From Sorex araneus (Eukaryota > Chordata > Mammalia > Eulipotyphla > Soricidae), in NCBI RefSeq assembly GCF_027595985.1, contig NC_073305.1, forward strand, positions 23,244,028 through 23,308,027: a DNA stretch of 64,000 nt, written 5' to 3'. The position numbers and the translations under genes were made by a program. Below the pieces are notes generated by a model, which was not told where the DNA came from, searched no databases, and was given only the letters and a program-made list of their open reading frames with translations. Below are positions 11,795 to 23,457 of the stretch, in pieces. Position 1 is the stretch's first letter. Each line of letters starts with the position of its first letter.

Positions 11795-12480
11795 ATTTAT
11801 ATATATTAACAATGCTTAAGGAGATTTCTAAATTTAGCTCATCAAAAATGGCACAGTAATAACCTAAAATGTATGTAATGAACATAACGTAACATTGGGT
11901 AAACTTGCATCTGTGTACATGTTTATCATTTGCTTCTTCATTCCGTCATTTATGGGTGGAAACTTTTTTCTACAAAGCAAAATTAGACATCTTTTCACCT
12001 TACCTCACTTTTAAACAAAACATTCCAATAAACTAGAGACAAATGCTCAAGGTAACTGTATCGGTCTGCTTTCTTAGGGGTGGAAAATATGGAGGGAGTC
12101 TCCATCTTAGGCAGCTTTGGGCCTCGCTATCATAATGACAAGCCTCTTGTGATACTGGTTCTTGAAATGATCAAAGAATTTGAATGATGTCATTGTGTTG
12201 TAGTTCTGCTGGCTATTCCACTCTCATTTCACTGCAAATGTGTTAAAAATTGAAGTCCCAGCTTGAGCTTGTCTTTATGCTGAGATCAGCCCTGTGGATT
12301 GTCTGCAGGGGTGGCCCTTCTGGGCAGGCATCCAAAACTCTCAGATCAGCAGGAACTATTTCAATAAAAGTAAAAGAAAGCGATCGGGTTGACCAATAAA
12401 GACCAGCTCTGCAAGAATTAATGCTCGCCCACAATGGTAATTATTCATAGCTTGCCCATTTTCCTGGCAAAATAAAACAT
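11795..12480. other. Repeat-free intergenic stretch, possible conserved element
   Basis: About 690 bases without SINE or L1 sequence, in a region where insertions occur every few hundred bases. The part 12060-12460 is of balanced composition, with motifs such as ATGATGTCAT and GACCAATAAAG. No ORF or RNA fold is evident. Confidence 0.3.
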
Positions 12481-12483
12481 TCC

Positions 12484-13442
12484 TGGGCAGGAGAAATAGT
12501 ACAGCAGGTAAACTCGGCTAAAAGTGATTCCTGAACAGAGCCAGGAGTAATCAATAAGCACTGCTGGGTGTGGCCCCCCAAGACAAACAAACAAAATAAT
12601 TAAAAAAAAAAAACCTCAAATGCTTTTGCACTTCCTTTAAATTAAATAATTTTTTCTTTATTATATTTCTTTATTAAATCATTTTTTATTATAAGAAAAA
12701 TGTCAGGGATTATTTAAGACTTACTCTCACAATGACATTATTCTAATAACCAAATAATCCTTTGATCATTTTCTACATATTGATAAAAGATTAAGGGATT
12801 CGGGCCAGAGTAGCAGTACAGAGGGTAGTTTGCTTACCCTGCACGCAGCTGACGTGGGTTCAATCCCTTGCACCCATATAGTCCTTTAAGCCCTGCTGCC
12901 TGCAAATGTGTGCAGAAGAATAGAATAAGACTGTTCAGGGTCTTTGAGTTGCAGGGGCAGCATGGGCAAAAATAGAATAGAAAACTGTCAGGACTTTATA
13001 TTTTAAGGGTACTTTTTGATAGGCTCTGCAAAATTCCTCAGCCTTGCTGTTCATGCACCTATTGAATGTAAACGTGCTTACTAACTGGTCTTAATGTCTC
13101 TGTTCACTTAAAACATAGCTCACAGGGCTGGAGCGATAGCACAGAGGGTAGGGCATTTGCCTTGCACATGGCTGACCTGGGTTCAATTCCCAGCATCCCA
13201 TATGGTCCCCTGAGCACTGTCAGGAGTAATTCCTGAGTGCATGAGCCAGGAGTAACCCCTGTGCATCTCCGAGTGTAACCCAAAAAGCAAAAAAAAAAAA
13301 AAAAGACTCACTTGTTAGGAAGCAATATTGTGTTGATAGTACAGTAGGTAGGGTGCTTGCCTTGTGTGAAGCTGACCCAGGTTCGATCCCCAGAGTTATG
13401 GTCCCTCAAGCTCACCAACAGTGATTCCTGAGTGCAGGATTA
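12484..13442 (+). mobile_element. Four SINE copies, various ages
   Basis: 12484-12600 (internal deletion), 12802-12905 (head half), 13126-13304 (near consensus) and 13328-13442 (diverged). Confidence 0.7.
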
Positions 13443-13847
13443 ACTTCTAGGGAGCAATATTGTATCGAATAAATGGCCTGTGAGAATGCTGACTGCCCAG
13501 GTAACCCTAAAGCTGATAGTCCATATGTATTTGTCTCCTTATGTGTCTCATTCTCTGAAATCAAGCGCCAGTCGCCTCTGTCCCCACCCCCACAACTGGG
13601 CTGGACGGGGTCCAAGGTGCCAATACAATTGGCATTAGCTGAAGGGCTGCATTCCTTCCCAGAGCCTCTCCAGGAGAACCCATTTCCTGCCTTTTTCATA
13701 TCCTAGAATTTGCATACATTTTTTGTCTGGTCCCTTTCCTCATCCCTTCTATCTTCAAACCCAACAATGCTGATATATTTTTACTGAGGTGACATCATGC
13801 TGATCTATTGTTTTTTTGTGTCCTCTTCCACATTTAAAGGACTTATG

Positions 13848-14205
13848 ATGAAGGACTGGAGGAGAGGTTGCAGAGTGTATAGGGCGCTTGCCTTGCACAT
13901 GGCTGACCTGGGTCCAATCCCTGGCATCCTTTTTTTTTTTCTTTTTGGGTCACCCCTGGCGATGCACAGGGGTTACTCCTGGCTCTGCACTCAAGAATTA
14001 CTACTGGCGGTGCTCAAGGGACCACATGGGATGCTGGGAATCGAACCCGGTGTCCAAGGCAAACACCCTACCCACTGTGCTATCACTCCAGCCCCTCCCT
14101 GGCATCCTTTATGGTCTCCTGAGCACTACCAGAAGTGATTCCTGAGTGCAGAGCCAGAGTAACCCCTGAGCATTGCCAAGTGTGGCCATAATCCTCCCCA
14201 CAAAA
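13848..14205. mobile_element. SINE nested in a SINE
   Basis: The outer plus copy (13848-13932 and 14097-14205) is interrupted by a minus copy at 13933-14096. The duplication TCCCTGGCATCCTTT, itself SINE sequence, marks both junctions. Confidence 0.85.
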
Positions 14206-14272
14206 AAAAAAACCTCCTTATGACAATGACAATGGGATAATCCAGTAGATAATCCATGATAATCACTTAATT

Positions 14273-14475
14273 TTATTTTATTTATTTTATTTTTTTTTAT
14301 TTTACAAGTTAGTTCACAATATTTGGTTACATTTAATATTCAAACACCCATCCCACCACCATTACACCTTCCCATCACCAAATTGGGGATGTTTCCATCC
14401 CAAGCCCCAATCCCTAAACACAACCGAAATAATGTTTCATATTGTCTGTTATGAAGAACTTCTGAGCATGAGTAC
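14273..14475 (-). mobile_element. L1-type 3' tail, subtype B, reverse
   Basis: Begins with a T-rich run and ACAAGTTAGTTCACAATATT, the reverse complement of the tail at about 4340-4440. Confidence 0.6.
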
Positions 14476-14477
14476 AA

Positions 14478-15345
14478 AAAGGTGTTCATATATTCGGGTT
14501 GAAAGATGCATGCCGAAAGTGACTAGAGACTGAGCATTGTGGCCACTCAATACCTCTTCTTTTTTTTAAAAAAAAAAAAAAAACAGGATTCCTTTTATTT
14601 ATAATATATCAAAATAACGTGCATAGCATATAATTTCAGAACAAACACATAAAAACAAGAAAAATAGAAGTCATGAATATTGTGTGCTTCTCTGAGATGG
14701 TCTCAGACAGGAATGCAGCGGAAACTGGGAGACCTGGGATACTGAAAAGATTTCTCTCTCCTCCTTGTAAAATACCATCATATGGTGGAAGAATTGAAGA
14801 CAGAAGAAATGATGAAAAGGAAAGGATCTGCATCTTGGCAAAATTTTCTTTCATGCTTCCCCCTTCTGCTTTGAGTGTTTTGTTTTTCCTTTATCAAATC
14901 CGAAGGGATCTGAATTCTGGGCCAGGGCTCCCAAGTCCAGAGTTTCAGGGAACATGCCCCAGAGGTTGGATGCTACCTCCCCACCTCTCCAGGAAAAATA
15001 GGCAAACCCAACAGTCTGACCTTTCTGCTCAATGGCACAGGTTTTGCTCCCTTCTCTTTCATATGGGAACGTGAACTTTGGAGGATCCTTTTTGGCACTC
15101 AATACCTCTATTGCAAACTACAACACCAAAAGGAGACAGAACAAAAGGGAATGCCCTGCCACAGAGGCAGGGTAGGGCAGTGGGGGATAGGGTCGGGTGG
15201 TGGGAAGGGTACTGGGAACATTGGTGGAGGAGAATGGGTACTGCTGGAGGGATGGGTAAATTATCACTGCATGACTGAAATGCAAACACGAAAGTTCATA
15301 AGCTTGTAACTGTACCTCACAGCGATTCACTAATAATAAAACAAG
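14478..15345 (+). mobile_element. L1-type 3' end interrupted by a retrocopy
   Basis: The two parts, 14478-14558 and 15097-15345, join to match the reverse of 55277-55480 (GAATACCTCTATTGCAAAC-type block). It ends with CTCACAGCGATTCACTAATA and A-rich DNA. The 14559-15096 retrocopy is inserted between them. Confidence 0.65.
14559..15096 (-). pseudogene. Retrocopied mRNA fragment with target-site duplication, parent unknown
   Basis: The 14-bp sequence CACTCAATACCTCT occurs on both sides (from about 14545 and 15097) and interrupts an L1 3' end that continues across the insert. On the minus strand the insert has an AATAAA signal near its 3' end, then a short homopolymer T/A region where the poly(A) would be. 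It contains an 84-codon open stretch (14851-15102, includes FPYEREGSKTCAIEQKGQ) with no methionine start. I do not recognise the parent; it may be mostly 3'UTR. Confidence 0.65.
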
Positions 15346-15654
15346 TATTCATATAGGAAACAGTGTGAAGATTGTTCTATTTTGGCAGGAGCAATTAAGA
15401 CATTCTATAGGATATCATTAACATGTTAAAGTTTGGGTGATGTGCGCTTTGGTATATATATCTGAAAATATGTACATATGCACATATATATATATTTCCC
15501 TCTATGATTAGTTGCTTACTATCTGAACCTGTTCAAATGCGGTTTGGCAATTATGGAGAATGGGTAGGGAGTGTCTTATGATGTGTCTTGAAGCCGAGAA
15601 AGCAGCGGTGAAAGTGTTTACTCATATGTGAGGCTCTGTTCAAGTGTTTGGGAA

Positions 15655-15850
15655 GCAGCCTTGAGCATGGTGGCAGTTGGGTTGTGGAGTTTTTTGGCTG
15701 CTGGAGCTGAGTCCCTTGTGGTGGGGAGGGCTCTCACCCACCCCCTCTGGGGCACCCTGTGTGAAACAGCCTGGCACGCAGTCTGGTGGCATGGTTATGG
15801 GGGCCTCATGTTATGCTCCCTTACGGGAGAAGCACTAATCACTTTATTTT
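15655..15850 (-). mobile_element. L1-type 3' region fragment, reverse
   Basis: Its reverse complement matches 3943-4100 (for example GCCAGGCTGTTTCAC and GCCCCAGAGGGGG). Confidence 0.55.
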
Positions 15851-16107
15851 AAAGTCAGCTCATTAACGTTATAATCTCTAATGTTAATTACATCTTGTAA
15901 TGTAATAGAAGGTAATCACAGATTCTGGGGAATCACATGACAGAATGTGAGCATCTTTGAGGGGCATTATTCTGTTTACTATAATTTCTTATCAGGTTGT
16001 AATGAAACAACTTTGGTTTCAACCACATTGAGCTTTTCACTATTCAGCAAATGTGTTCCTTCTTTTTTTCTGTTAGAAACCTTTGTACATACTTTGTACA
16101 TACTTAC

Positions 16108-17160
16108 AAATTTTTTTGGGGGGGTATATCCAACAATACTGGGGATTATTCCCTCTGGTGCTTGGGGGACTTTATAGAGCTAGGGATTGAATCCAGGACT
16201 TCTGCATGCAAAGCATGTGCCCCTGAACTATCTTTGAGCTATCTTCCCAACCTCTAGAAATACTTTCTTTTTTGAAGAGGGGGAGTCACACCCAGCAATG
16301 CACCAGGGTCACTCCTACCTCTGCACTCAGGAATTACCCCTGGCGGTACTCAGGAGACCACATGGGATGCTGAGAATCGAATCTGGGTCAGCCGTGTGTA
16401 AGGCAAATGCCCTACCCGCTGTGCTATCACTCCAGCCCCGAAATACCTTCTTAAAAATAAAACATCTTCCTGAGTAACAAACTAGGAGTAGCCACTGAAC
16501 ACCATGGGGTGTGGTCCCAAAACCAAAAATTTAAAAAACAAAACAAAATACTGGGGCTGGAGAGATAGCACAGCGGGTAGGGCGTTTGCCTTGCACGCGG
16601 CCGACCCGGGTTCAAATCCCAGCATCCCATATGGTCCCCTGAGCATGGCCAGGGGTAATTCCTGAGTGCAGAGCCAGGAGTAACCCCTGTGCATCGCCGG
16701 GTGTGACCCAAAAAGCAAAAAAAAAAAAAAACAGAACAAAACAAAACAAAACAAAACAAAATACTGTAATTCTACTAAACCAAAATGAAAATGGGAACTA
16801 TTTGGTTTTTGTTTTGCTGTTTGGTTGGTTTTAGGAGCACACCCAGCTGTGCTCAGGGATAACTCTTGGCTCTGTGCCGAGGGATCACTCCTGGCAGTGC
16901 TCAGGGGATTATTTATGGTGCCCAGGATCAAGTTTAGGTTGGCTGCCTACAAAGCAAGCACCTTACTCATTCTACTATTTCTTTGCTCCCACAATATTTT
17001 TTGTGGGGGTCACACACATATATTCTCAGAACTTACTTTTAACCCTATGCTCAGGGATCACTCCTGGAAGACCTGGGGGACCATATGGTATGCTGAGGAT
17101 TGAACCCAGGTTGGTTGTGTGCTAGGCAAGCACCCTACTCGAGGTATTATTACTCCAGTA
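16108..17160. mobile_element. Cluster of six SINE copies
   Basis: Minus 16108-16254 (old), 16268-16438 (flanks GAAATAC), 16828-16990 and 16997-17160; plus 16467-16540 (3' part) and 16553-16757 (near consensus, tail (AAAAC)n, flanks ACAAAATACTG). Confidence 0.78.
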
Positions 17161-17364
17161 CACTGTTTGTTTGATCTATTTGGAATAGTTTCACCATATA
17201 CAACATTGATCATTTATTGATTTGTTCAACAATAAATCATTTAAGTGAAATTGACATAATGGAATTTTCTAGTTAAGACTTTCTTGCTGATGAGTTATTA
17301 ATATTGGGGCCATTTTGATGAGAATATTTGCACTCATGGGGACCTGAGGGAGGACTCATTGGCA

Positions 17365-17525
17365 AAAGCATCTGTTTTTAGGCGTGAGGCCATGAGGTTG
17401 ATCTCGGGGCTGTTCACAAGCACCAAGTGCAGTACAGCACCTCTATGGTCTAGGACAATCATCGTAGCACCAGCACAACTAATGATGTCCGAGCACTGTA
17501 GCCAGGAGTGCAACCCCTGACGAGC
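17365..17525 (+). mobile_element. tRNA-headed repeat of another family
   Basis: GGCGTGAGGCCATGAGGTTG followed by ATCTCGGGGC resembles a tRNA B-box, but the body differs from SINE-A until a weak similarity near GTAGCCAGGAGTGCAACCCC. Confidence 0.35.
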
Positions 17526-17689
17526 TCTATAATGGCAATGGGTATGGACATCATAATTAATAATGTTCTCTGACTAAGTACCAGTCAGTATGTGTGATCA
17601 CTACAACCAAATACATGTGTGACTCCTTGCCATTGAACAATTGGAAAGAGAAAAAAAGGAAAAATTTCTTGTTTTTTAAAATTCAGAAG

Positions 17690-17876
17690 TTTGGGTTTTG
17701 CTTGGTGGGGTGCCACACCCTGGAGTGCCCAGGGCTTAACTACCCCTGACTCTACACTCAGGGATCACTCCAGCTATGGGTCAGAATCTTATGGGGTACT
17801 GGGGATGGAACTCTGATCGGCTTCGTAAAAAGCAAGCTCCAAGCGCTTTACCTGCTGTGCTGTTGTTCTGGGCCTC
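17690..17876 (-). mobile_element. Reverse SINE, diverged
   Basis: GTGCCACACCCTGGAGTGCC through a head complement ending GTTGTTCTGGGCC. Confidence 0.65.
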
Positions 17877-18083
17877 AGACATTTGTTAAACTAAAAGCTT
17901 GCTTTTCAAGCCTGTGTTCTTCCTTGAACACATATCTTGCTTGTATGTCTCTATATTTCTTTGCTTGCCTATTTCCACTCTGGACAAGCCCATGTTCTCT
18001 CTCAAGCATGTACTTCTCTCTTACTCTCCCCCTACATCTTTCTAGATAAGTTTTAAGTTTCAGTAAAAATGGTCTCGCTTTAT

Positions 18084-18095
18084 ACTCTCTCTCTG

Positions 18096-18187
<92 letters not shown>
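18084..18187 (+). repeat. (CT)n(CA)n compound microsatellite
   Basis: About 65 bases of mostly CT dinucleotides pass directly into about 37 bases of CA. Confidence 0.95.
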
Positions 18188-18189
<2 letters not shown>

Positions 18190-18287
18190 TCAAAACCAAA
18201 AAACCAAAAAACTCAGTCAATGATCTATGAAATTTTGGAAATTACTGCTGATAAAAACTTTGCAGGGTGAAAAGATTAAATTCAAAT

Positions 18288-19102
18288 TGGGGACTGGAGA
18301 GATAGTACCTAGGCAAGGTGCTTCCTTTTCATGCAGCCTACCTGGTTTCAATACCTGATAAATTGGAGGAAGCAAAGGACAGATCAAAATAAGTTTTAGG
18401 TCAGGGAGATAGCTCAAAGGTTTGAGCACACATGCAGGAGGCCTGGGTTCCATCCCCAGCGTCATACAGTGTCCTGAGCACCTTTGAGAACTGAGAGTAG
18501 CCCCAAGTGTGGACCAACTTGGCAACCCCCAAGTTTTTAGCATAAAAATAGCATTTAAAGTGTTTTATTAATTTATTTTAATGTCTGACAATGCACAAGT
18601 AAAGAAACATCAGTCATAGTATCACAGTTAAAAAAAGCATTGTAATTTTTTGTTGTAGTCTTATAAAACTTTTTCTCTTTTCTTTGGGGTGGGGGAGATT
18701 ATTCAAGCATTGGTCAGGGACTCCAGTGATGCTCAGGCCTAGCTGTGCTGGGGAACAAACCAGGGTCATGGCCAAAACAGCTACATACAAGTGTCATACC
18801 TCCTCTACGGTCTCTCCAGCCACCGCTATGCTGGTGCTTTCAGGACCATGTGGTGTTGAGAATCTACGTGGGGCCTCCACATGCTGTGCATGCACTCTAG
18901 CCCTTTGGGTCATCTCCCTAGTCCTTTTAATCCTTTTTTTTTAAAGTTCTTTGGCTTTTGAGGGTCACACTCAGCAATGCTCAGGGGTTTTGCTTTCAGG
19001 AATTACTCCTGGAGACCATATGGGATGCAGGGGATTGAACGCAGGTTGGCTGCATGCAAGGCAAGTGTCCTCCCTTCTTTGTTATTGCTGCGGCATCCCC
19101 TT
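18288..19102. mobile_element. Group of old SINE copies
   Basis: Plus 18288-18372 and 18396-18536 (head AGGGAGATAGCTCAAAGGTT, older subfamily); minus 18685-18930 (composite) and 18950-19102. Confidence 0.55.
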
Positions 19103-19129
19103 TTAATCTTTTAAAAAAAATACACAAGA

Positions 19130-19320
19130 CTGGAGTGATAGCACAGAGGGTAGCACAGAGTGATAGCACTTGTGCGCTCCAACCCGGGTTTGATTCCCAA
19201 CAACCCATATGGTCCGCTGAGCATTGCCAGGAGTAATTCCTGAGTGCATGAGCCAGGAGTAACCCCTGTGCATCGCCGGGTATGACCCCAAAAGCCAAAA
19301 TAAATAAATAAATAAATAAA
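19130..19320 (+). mobile_element. SINE-A with target-site duplication
   Basis: Near full length with (AAAT)n tail, flanked by AAAAATACACA copies. A short local duplication GATAGCACAGAG / GTGATAGCAC disturbs the head. Confidence 0.8.
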
Positions 19321-19395
19321 AAATACACAGAATTTTCAAATTGGCTGTATGAAACTTTTCATTCACATTTGTTATGACCTCACCTTCATAAATTT

Positions 19396-19484
19396 TCTGG
19401 ATTCTATTGTTTTAATGCAGATAAACATCGGGGGAAAAAGGACTGAAATTTATGTTTATCTGCATTAAAACAATGGAATTCAGA
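19396..19484. repeat. Near-perfect 32-bp inverted repeat with 25-nt spacer
   Basis: Arms 19396-19427 and 19453-19484 are reverse complements except at two positions. The inner 21 bases of the arm, ending ATGCAGATAAACA, match perfectly. A transcript would fold into one long hairpin. It is not part of any SINE or L1 copy that I recognise. Confidence 0.85.
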
Positions 19485-19539
19485 CAATAAGTTTGTACTC
19501 TTCATATATAATATAAGTGGTAAGGAATTTCCTCTTCAA

Positions 19540-19696
19540 TTTTGTTTACTGGGTCACATATGGCAGTGCTGAGGGCTTACTATGCACTCATGGATTACTC
19601 CATCTGGGGCTCAGGGATCATATGGAAAGCCTGGGATAAAATAGATTAAGACCAGGGTAGGCAAATGCCTTATCAGCTGTGCTCTCTCCAGCCCCA
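19540..19696 (-). mobile_element. Reverse SINE, diverged
   Basis: GGGTCACATATGGCAGTGCT start and a head complement ending CTCTCCAGCCCC. Confidence 0.65.
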
Positions 19697-19754
19697 AGTC
19701 CTAAACCCTTAACTACAAGGCAAATCAATTCTCTGGTGGCATATGCTACTACTG

Positions 19755-19948
19755 GCTTTCCAAGCAGGTTTTCAAAACCCAGTTTTGTCAATAGCACCTG
19801 GAGGGTTTGTTACACTATGATTGCTGGCACTGTCTGTAGAGTTTCTGATCATTAGGCCCAACGTAGAAGTTGATAAATTGCATTTCTAATAACATCCTAG
19901 ATGATGCTGATACTACTGACACAGTGGCCACACTGTGAGAATCTTAAC
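19755..19948. mobile_element. MER5-like hAT DNA-transposon remnant
   Basis: GGTTTTCAAAACCCAG, AATAGCACCTGGAGGGTTTG, AATTGCATTTCTAATAACAT, AGATGATGCTGATACT and CACTGTGAGAATC follow in the order of a MER5A-type element. It is old and shared among placentals. Confidence 0.6.
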
Positions 19949-19990
19949 TTAGGTCAAGATCTTAGGTCTTAGGTCAAGATTTTAGCTCCT

Positions 19991-20157
19991 GGGGCTGGAG
20001 GGATAGTACAGCCTTGCACGCGGCCAACCCGGATTCGATTCCCAGCATCCCATATGGTCCCCTGAGCACCGCCAGGGATAATTCCCTAGTGCAGAGCCAA
20101 GAGTGAACCCTGGGCATCGCCTGGGTGTGACCCAAAAAGTAAAAAAAAAAAAAACCC
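19991..20157 (+). mobile_element. SINE-A with internal deletion
   Basis: GGGGCTGGAGGGATAGTACA jumps directly to GCCTTGCACGCGG, lacking about 15 bases of the head. Flanks TTAGCTCCT. Confidence 0.85.
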
Positions 20158-20711
20158 AAAACCTTAGCTCCTTAAATTTGGGGCAACTGAATGTGGGACT
20201 CATGAAAAAATTGATGACTGCAAACCAGTTGTTTCTGAACACACAGCAACCAAAATTAATTCTGGCAGCATTCACCTATGTTGTATTTATTGTAAAAGAA
20301 GGAGTCATGAGTAGATAAAATTTAAGACGCCCTGGTATGTTACCTTCCCCAAGGAAGAAAGGAAATGCCAAAGAATTCACCAGCTGCAGACAGTTACTGA
20401 TAAACTGAAGCTGAGGAGACAGGTGCTAACTGCCGTGAAGAGAGACGCATAGCTTCTAAGTCCCTTCTGAGCTTTGGTGATAAATTAGGATAGAGACATT
20501 AGAACAGTGAATTAATGGAGGTCACATGTTCCATTGTCAGAAGGGAATCTCTGTTAGATTCCTGCCCCACCCCCAGTGAATGAAGGATGGGTTTTCAAAA
20601 TTAAAAAAAAAGATTAGATTTTTTTTATAAATATAAAAAATAGCAATATGTATTGTTCCTTTACTGTTATTACATGCCCTGTTGCTAGGATTAGCATATA
20701 TATACATATCA

Positions 20712-20850
20712 GTGTTTGGGCAACACCCAGAAATGCTCAGGAATAATTCCTGATATTGCTCGGGGACCATATAGGATGCTGGGTATCAACCTTATTTGGC
20801 CATGTGCAAGGCAAACCATCCTACTCACTGTACTATCGTTCTAGCTCCCA
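20712..20850 (-). mobile_element. Reverse SINE, diverged
   Basis: GGGCAACACCCAGAAATGCT to a head complement ending GTTCTAGCTCC. Confidence 0.65.
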
Positions 20851-20945
20851 GAACTAGCTTTTATATTTGATGTTTTTGTTTTCTTCTCTTTCCCCATCCC
20901 CAGGAAAAGTACTGTAGATCCTCTGTACTCTCATAGAGAGCATTG

Positions 20946-21632
20946 CGCTGGAGAGATAGTATAGGGGGTAGACTGCCTGGCACTGTGGCTTCTTCGCCCC
21001 TCCCCAGGGGGTGAGGGCGAGAGTGGGGTGCCTTCGGGGGGGGGGGGATGCTTGCCCTCAGCCCCTTACCTCTGCCTTTGTTTGTGCCACCTCCTTGCCT
21101 CTCCCGTGTCCTTCACTCTGGTTGCCTCAGTCTCCTATCTGCAGAAATAGGTCAAACCCTCCCCAAGGGCCTGAGGAGAGGAGGGGAGGGAATGAAGGCC
21201 CCGGGGGTTGGGGGCTTCTCCCATTCCCCTGCTCCAAGCCATAAGGCCTCTAGACAGGGACCCTCAAGAGAAGGGCGCTGGTGGTGACATTGCCATCCCC
21301 GTTCTTTGCTGCTGCCTTGCTTAGCACCCTCTCCTCTGCCCTTCTCTTCCCCACTGCTGTCCAAGGGGAGTAGGAGAGAGGCACTGGCCCCGGGCCCTAC
21401 CTCCCAGGTCTCTTACTTGGATTTTAAGTGATTAGGATAAAACCATAAAGAAATAAAACTTTCAGTGGCTGAAAAAAAAAAAAGCGGAGGCCAATTCGAA
21501 AGTGTTTGGAAGCGCCTCACACTGCTGACCCAGGTTCAATTTCCAGCACTCCGTATAGTCACCCAAGCCCCACGAGGAGTGATCACTGAGCACAGAGCCA
21601 GGAGTAAGCCCTGCCCAAACCAAACAAAATAA
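20946..21632 (+). mobile_element. Old SINE split by a retrocopy
   Basis: Head at 20946-20980 and body at 21512-21632, separated by the retrocopy at 20981-21483. Confidence 0.5.
20981..21483 (+). pseudogene. Probable retrocopy of an mRNA 3' end
   Basis: A GC-rich, non-repetitive block ends with AATAAA (21452-21457), 14 more bases and a pure A run (about 21472-21483), the structure of a polyadenylated mRNA. It splits an old SINE: the head is at 20946-20980 and the rest at 21512-21632. An imperfect duplication, GCCTGGCACTG / GCCTCACACTG, flanks it. No protein similarity was recognised, so the parent is unknown and the piece may be pure 3'UTR. Confidence 0.5.
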
Positions 21633-21767
21633 CAAAGGTGATAGAGTGTATTGAAGATAATCAGGCATTTCTTGCAGCCAGATGGAATTAGATATTTTCT
21701 CTGCAACTGAGGTATCTCAGCCTAATACTTTATTTTTCCTGTGCGTGCTTTTTAAGAATTTGTTTGT

Positions 21768-22900
21768 CTTTGGTCCACACCCAGCAATGTTCAGAAGGTA
21801 CTCCTGGCTCTGCACTCAGGATTCACTCCTGGTGGGGCTTGAGGAACCATATGGGATGCTGGGGATTGAACCAGGTTGGCTGTGTGTAAAGCAAGTAACT
21901 TCCTTATCTGCTGTACTATCACTCTAGCCCTTAGATAGTTTCTGTTGAAGACTGTCTTGGATGTTTACAAAATCTCATGTAGATTACATTCATTACATGT
22001 AGGCTTAGATCCTTTTTCTTATCAGATTCTCTTTTGAGGAAGCAGTGCCATTCCAATGACATATTATTGATCTTGAATAATAAAGAGCAGAAATCTATAA
22101 AATTGAAAGTTAGTGTGAATCAGTAAACCAAAAACTGAGCCTCTGAAAAGGCTAATAAAATAGAAAAACCTAGGGGCCAGAGCAATAAAACAGCGGGTGG
22201 GGTGCTTGCCTTGCATACAGCCAACCTTGGTTTAATCCCCAGCATCCCGTATGGTCCCCTGAGGACTCCCAGGAGTAATTCCTAAGTGCAGAGGCAGGAG
22301 TAACTTGTGAACATCCCCAGGTGTGACTCAAAATAGCCCAACCCCCCTCAAAAAAAAAAAAAACCCAACTGCAGCAAAACCCCCTCAGAAAAGGAATTAG
22401 ATATGTGTCTCAGTGATATAACACGACCATATGCTTGCAAGGAAAGCTCTCGAAGTCTTGGTACTATTCCCCTGGGCCCCTAAACTAACATTTTTTTCCA
22501 TTTCTGGTGCTGTGATCAAATCTAGAACCTCATAAATGTAAGCTATCCACTCTACTACTACCACTCAAATTTTTTGGACCACCCCCGACAGTACTAGGGG
22601 CCTAATCCCAGACTCTGCTCTTAGGGATCACATTTGGTGGGGCTCAGGGGACCATAGGGGGTAGGGGGATTGAACCTGGGTCAGTAGCGTGTAAGGCAAG
22701 CACGCTACCGCTCAGGCCCCTCAAAGGAACTTTTTCTTTCTATTTTCTCTCTTCTCTTCTCTCTGTCTCTGTCTTACCCCCCCTCCCCCGCAACCACCAC
22801 CACACTAGAGGGTGCTTGGGAAGACATGTGATGCTGAGAATTGAACCCAGATTAGAAGTCAGCCATGTGACCTAATCTGTACTATCTCCCAGCTCTATCC
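21768..22900. mobile_element. Group of SINE copies
   Basis: Minus 21768-21930, 22572-22722 and a fragment around 22800-22900; plus 22173-22366. 21930-22170 and 22370-22570 hold nothing else I recognise. Confidence 0.65.
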
Positions 22901-23457
22901 CTCTTTTTATTTTTTTATCTCAATACTTTTTCACTTTGTCTAGCTAACTGAGGTTGTGATTAGAGGATACATATGCTTAGAGTATTTCCCTTTATCTATA
23001 TAGGATTTGATCTATTCTGATTTTCAATGCTCTGGTGTTAATTTAAGGATGTGTAACAAAGTAGCTTTCCCAGGAAGTAATCTGCATTTTTATAGTGAGG
23101 ACTTTTGAAGGCCAAGACACTTCATCCAATATTTATTTTGTCGAGAAACTAACTTGGTGCAGAGGTTCCAAGTAGGTCGAAGTCTACACATAACCTGATA
23201 GTCACAACAAACTGAGCTTTTAACTCCAGGAGGTTCATATATGAGGATCATTGAAATGATATCAGCAAAAGGCAATTTCCATTGCAGCTAGAGCTTCTCA
23301 GTTGCACAGCATCCTTTCTGGTATTGGTGAGTCTGGTGCTTTCCAGTGGTGTGCTTGCTGCTTAATTCTGGAGTACAGGTTTATATTTAACTACAAAACT
23401 GCTCAGGAAGGAGAAAAAAAAGCAAGGCTAATAGACATATATTTTATTAACATGGGC

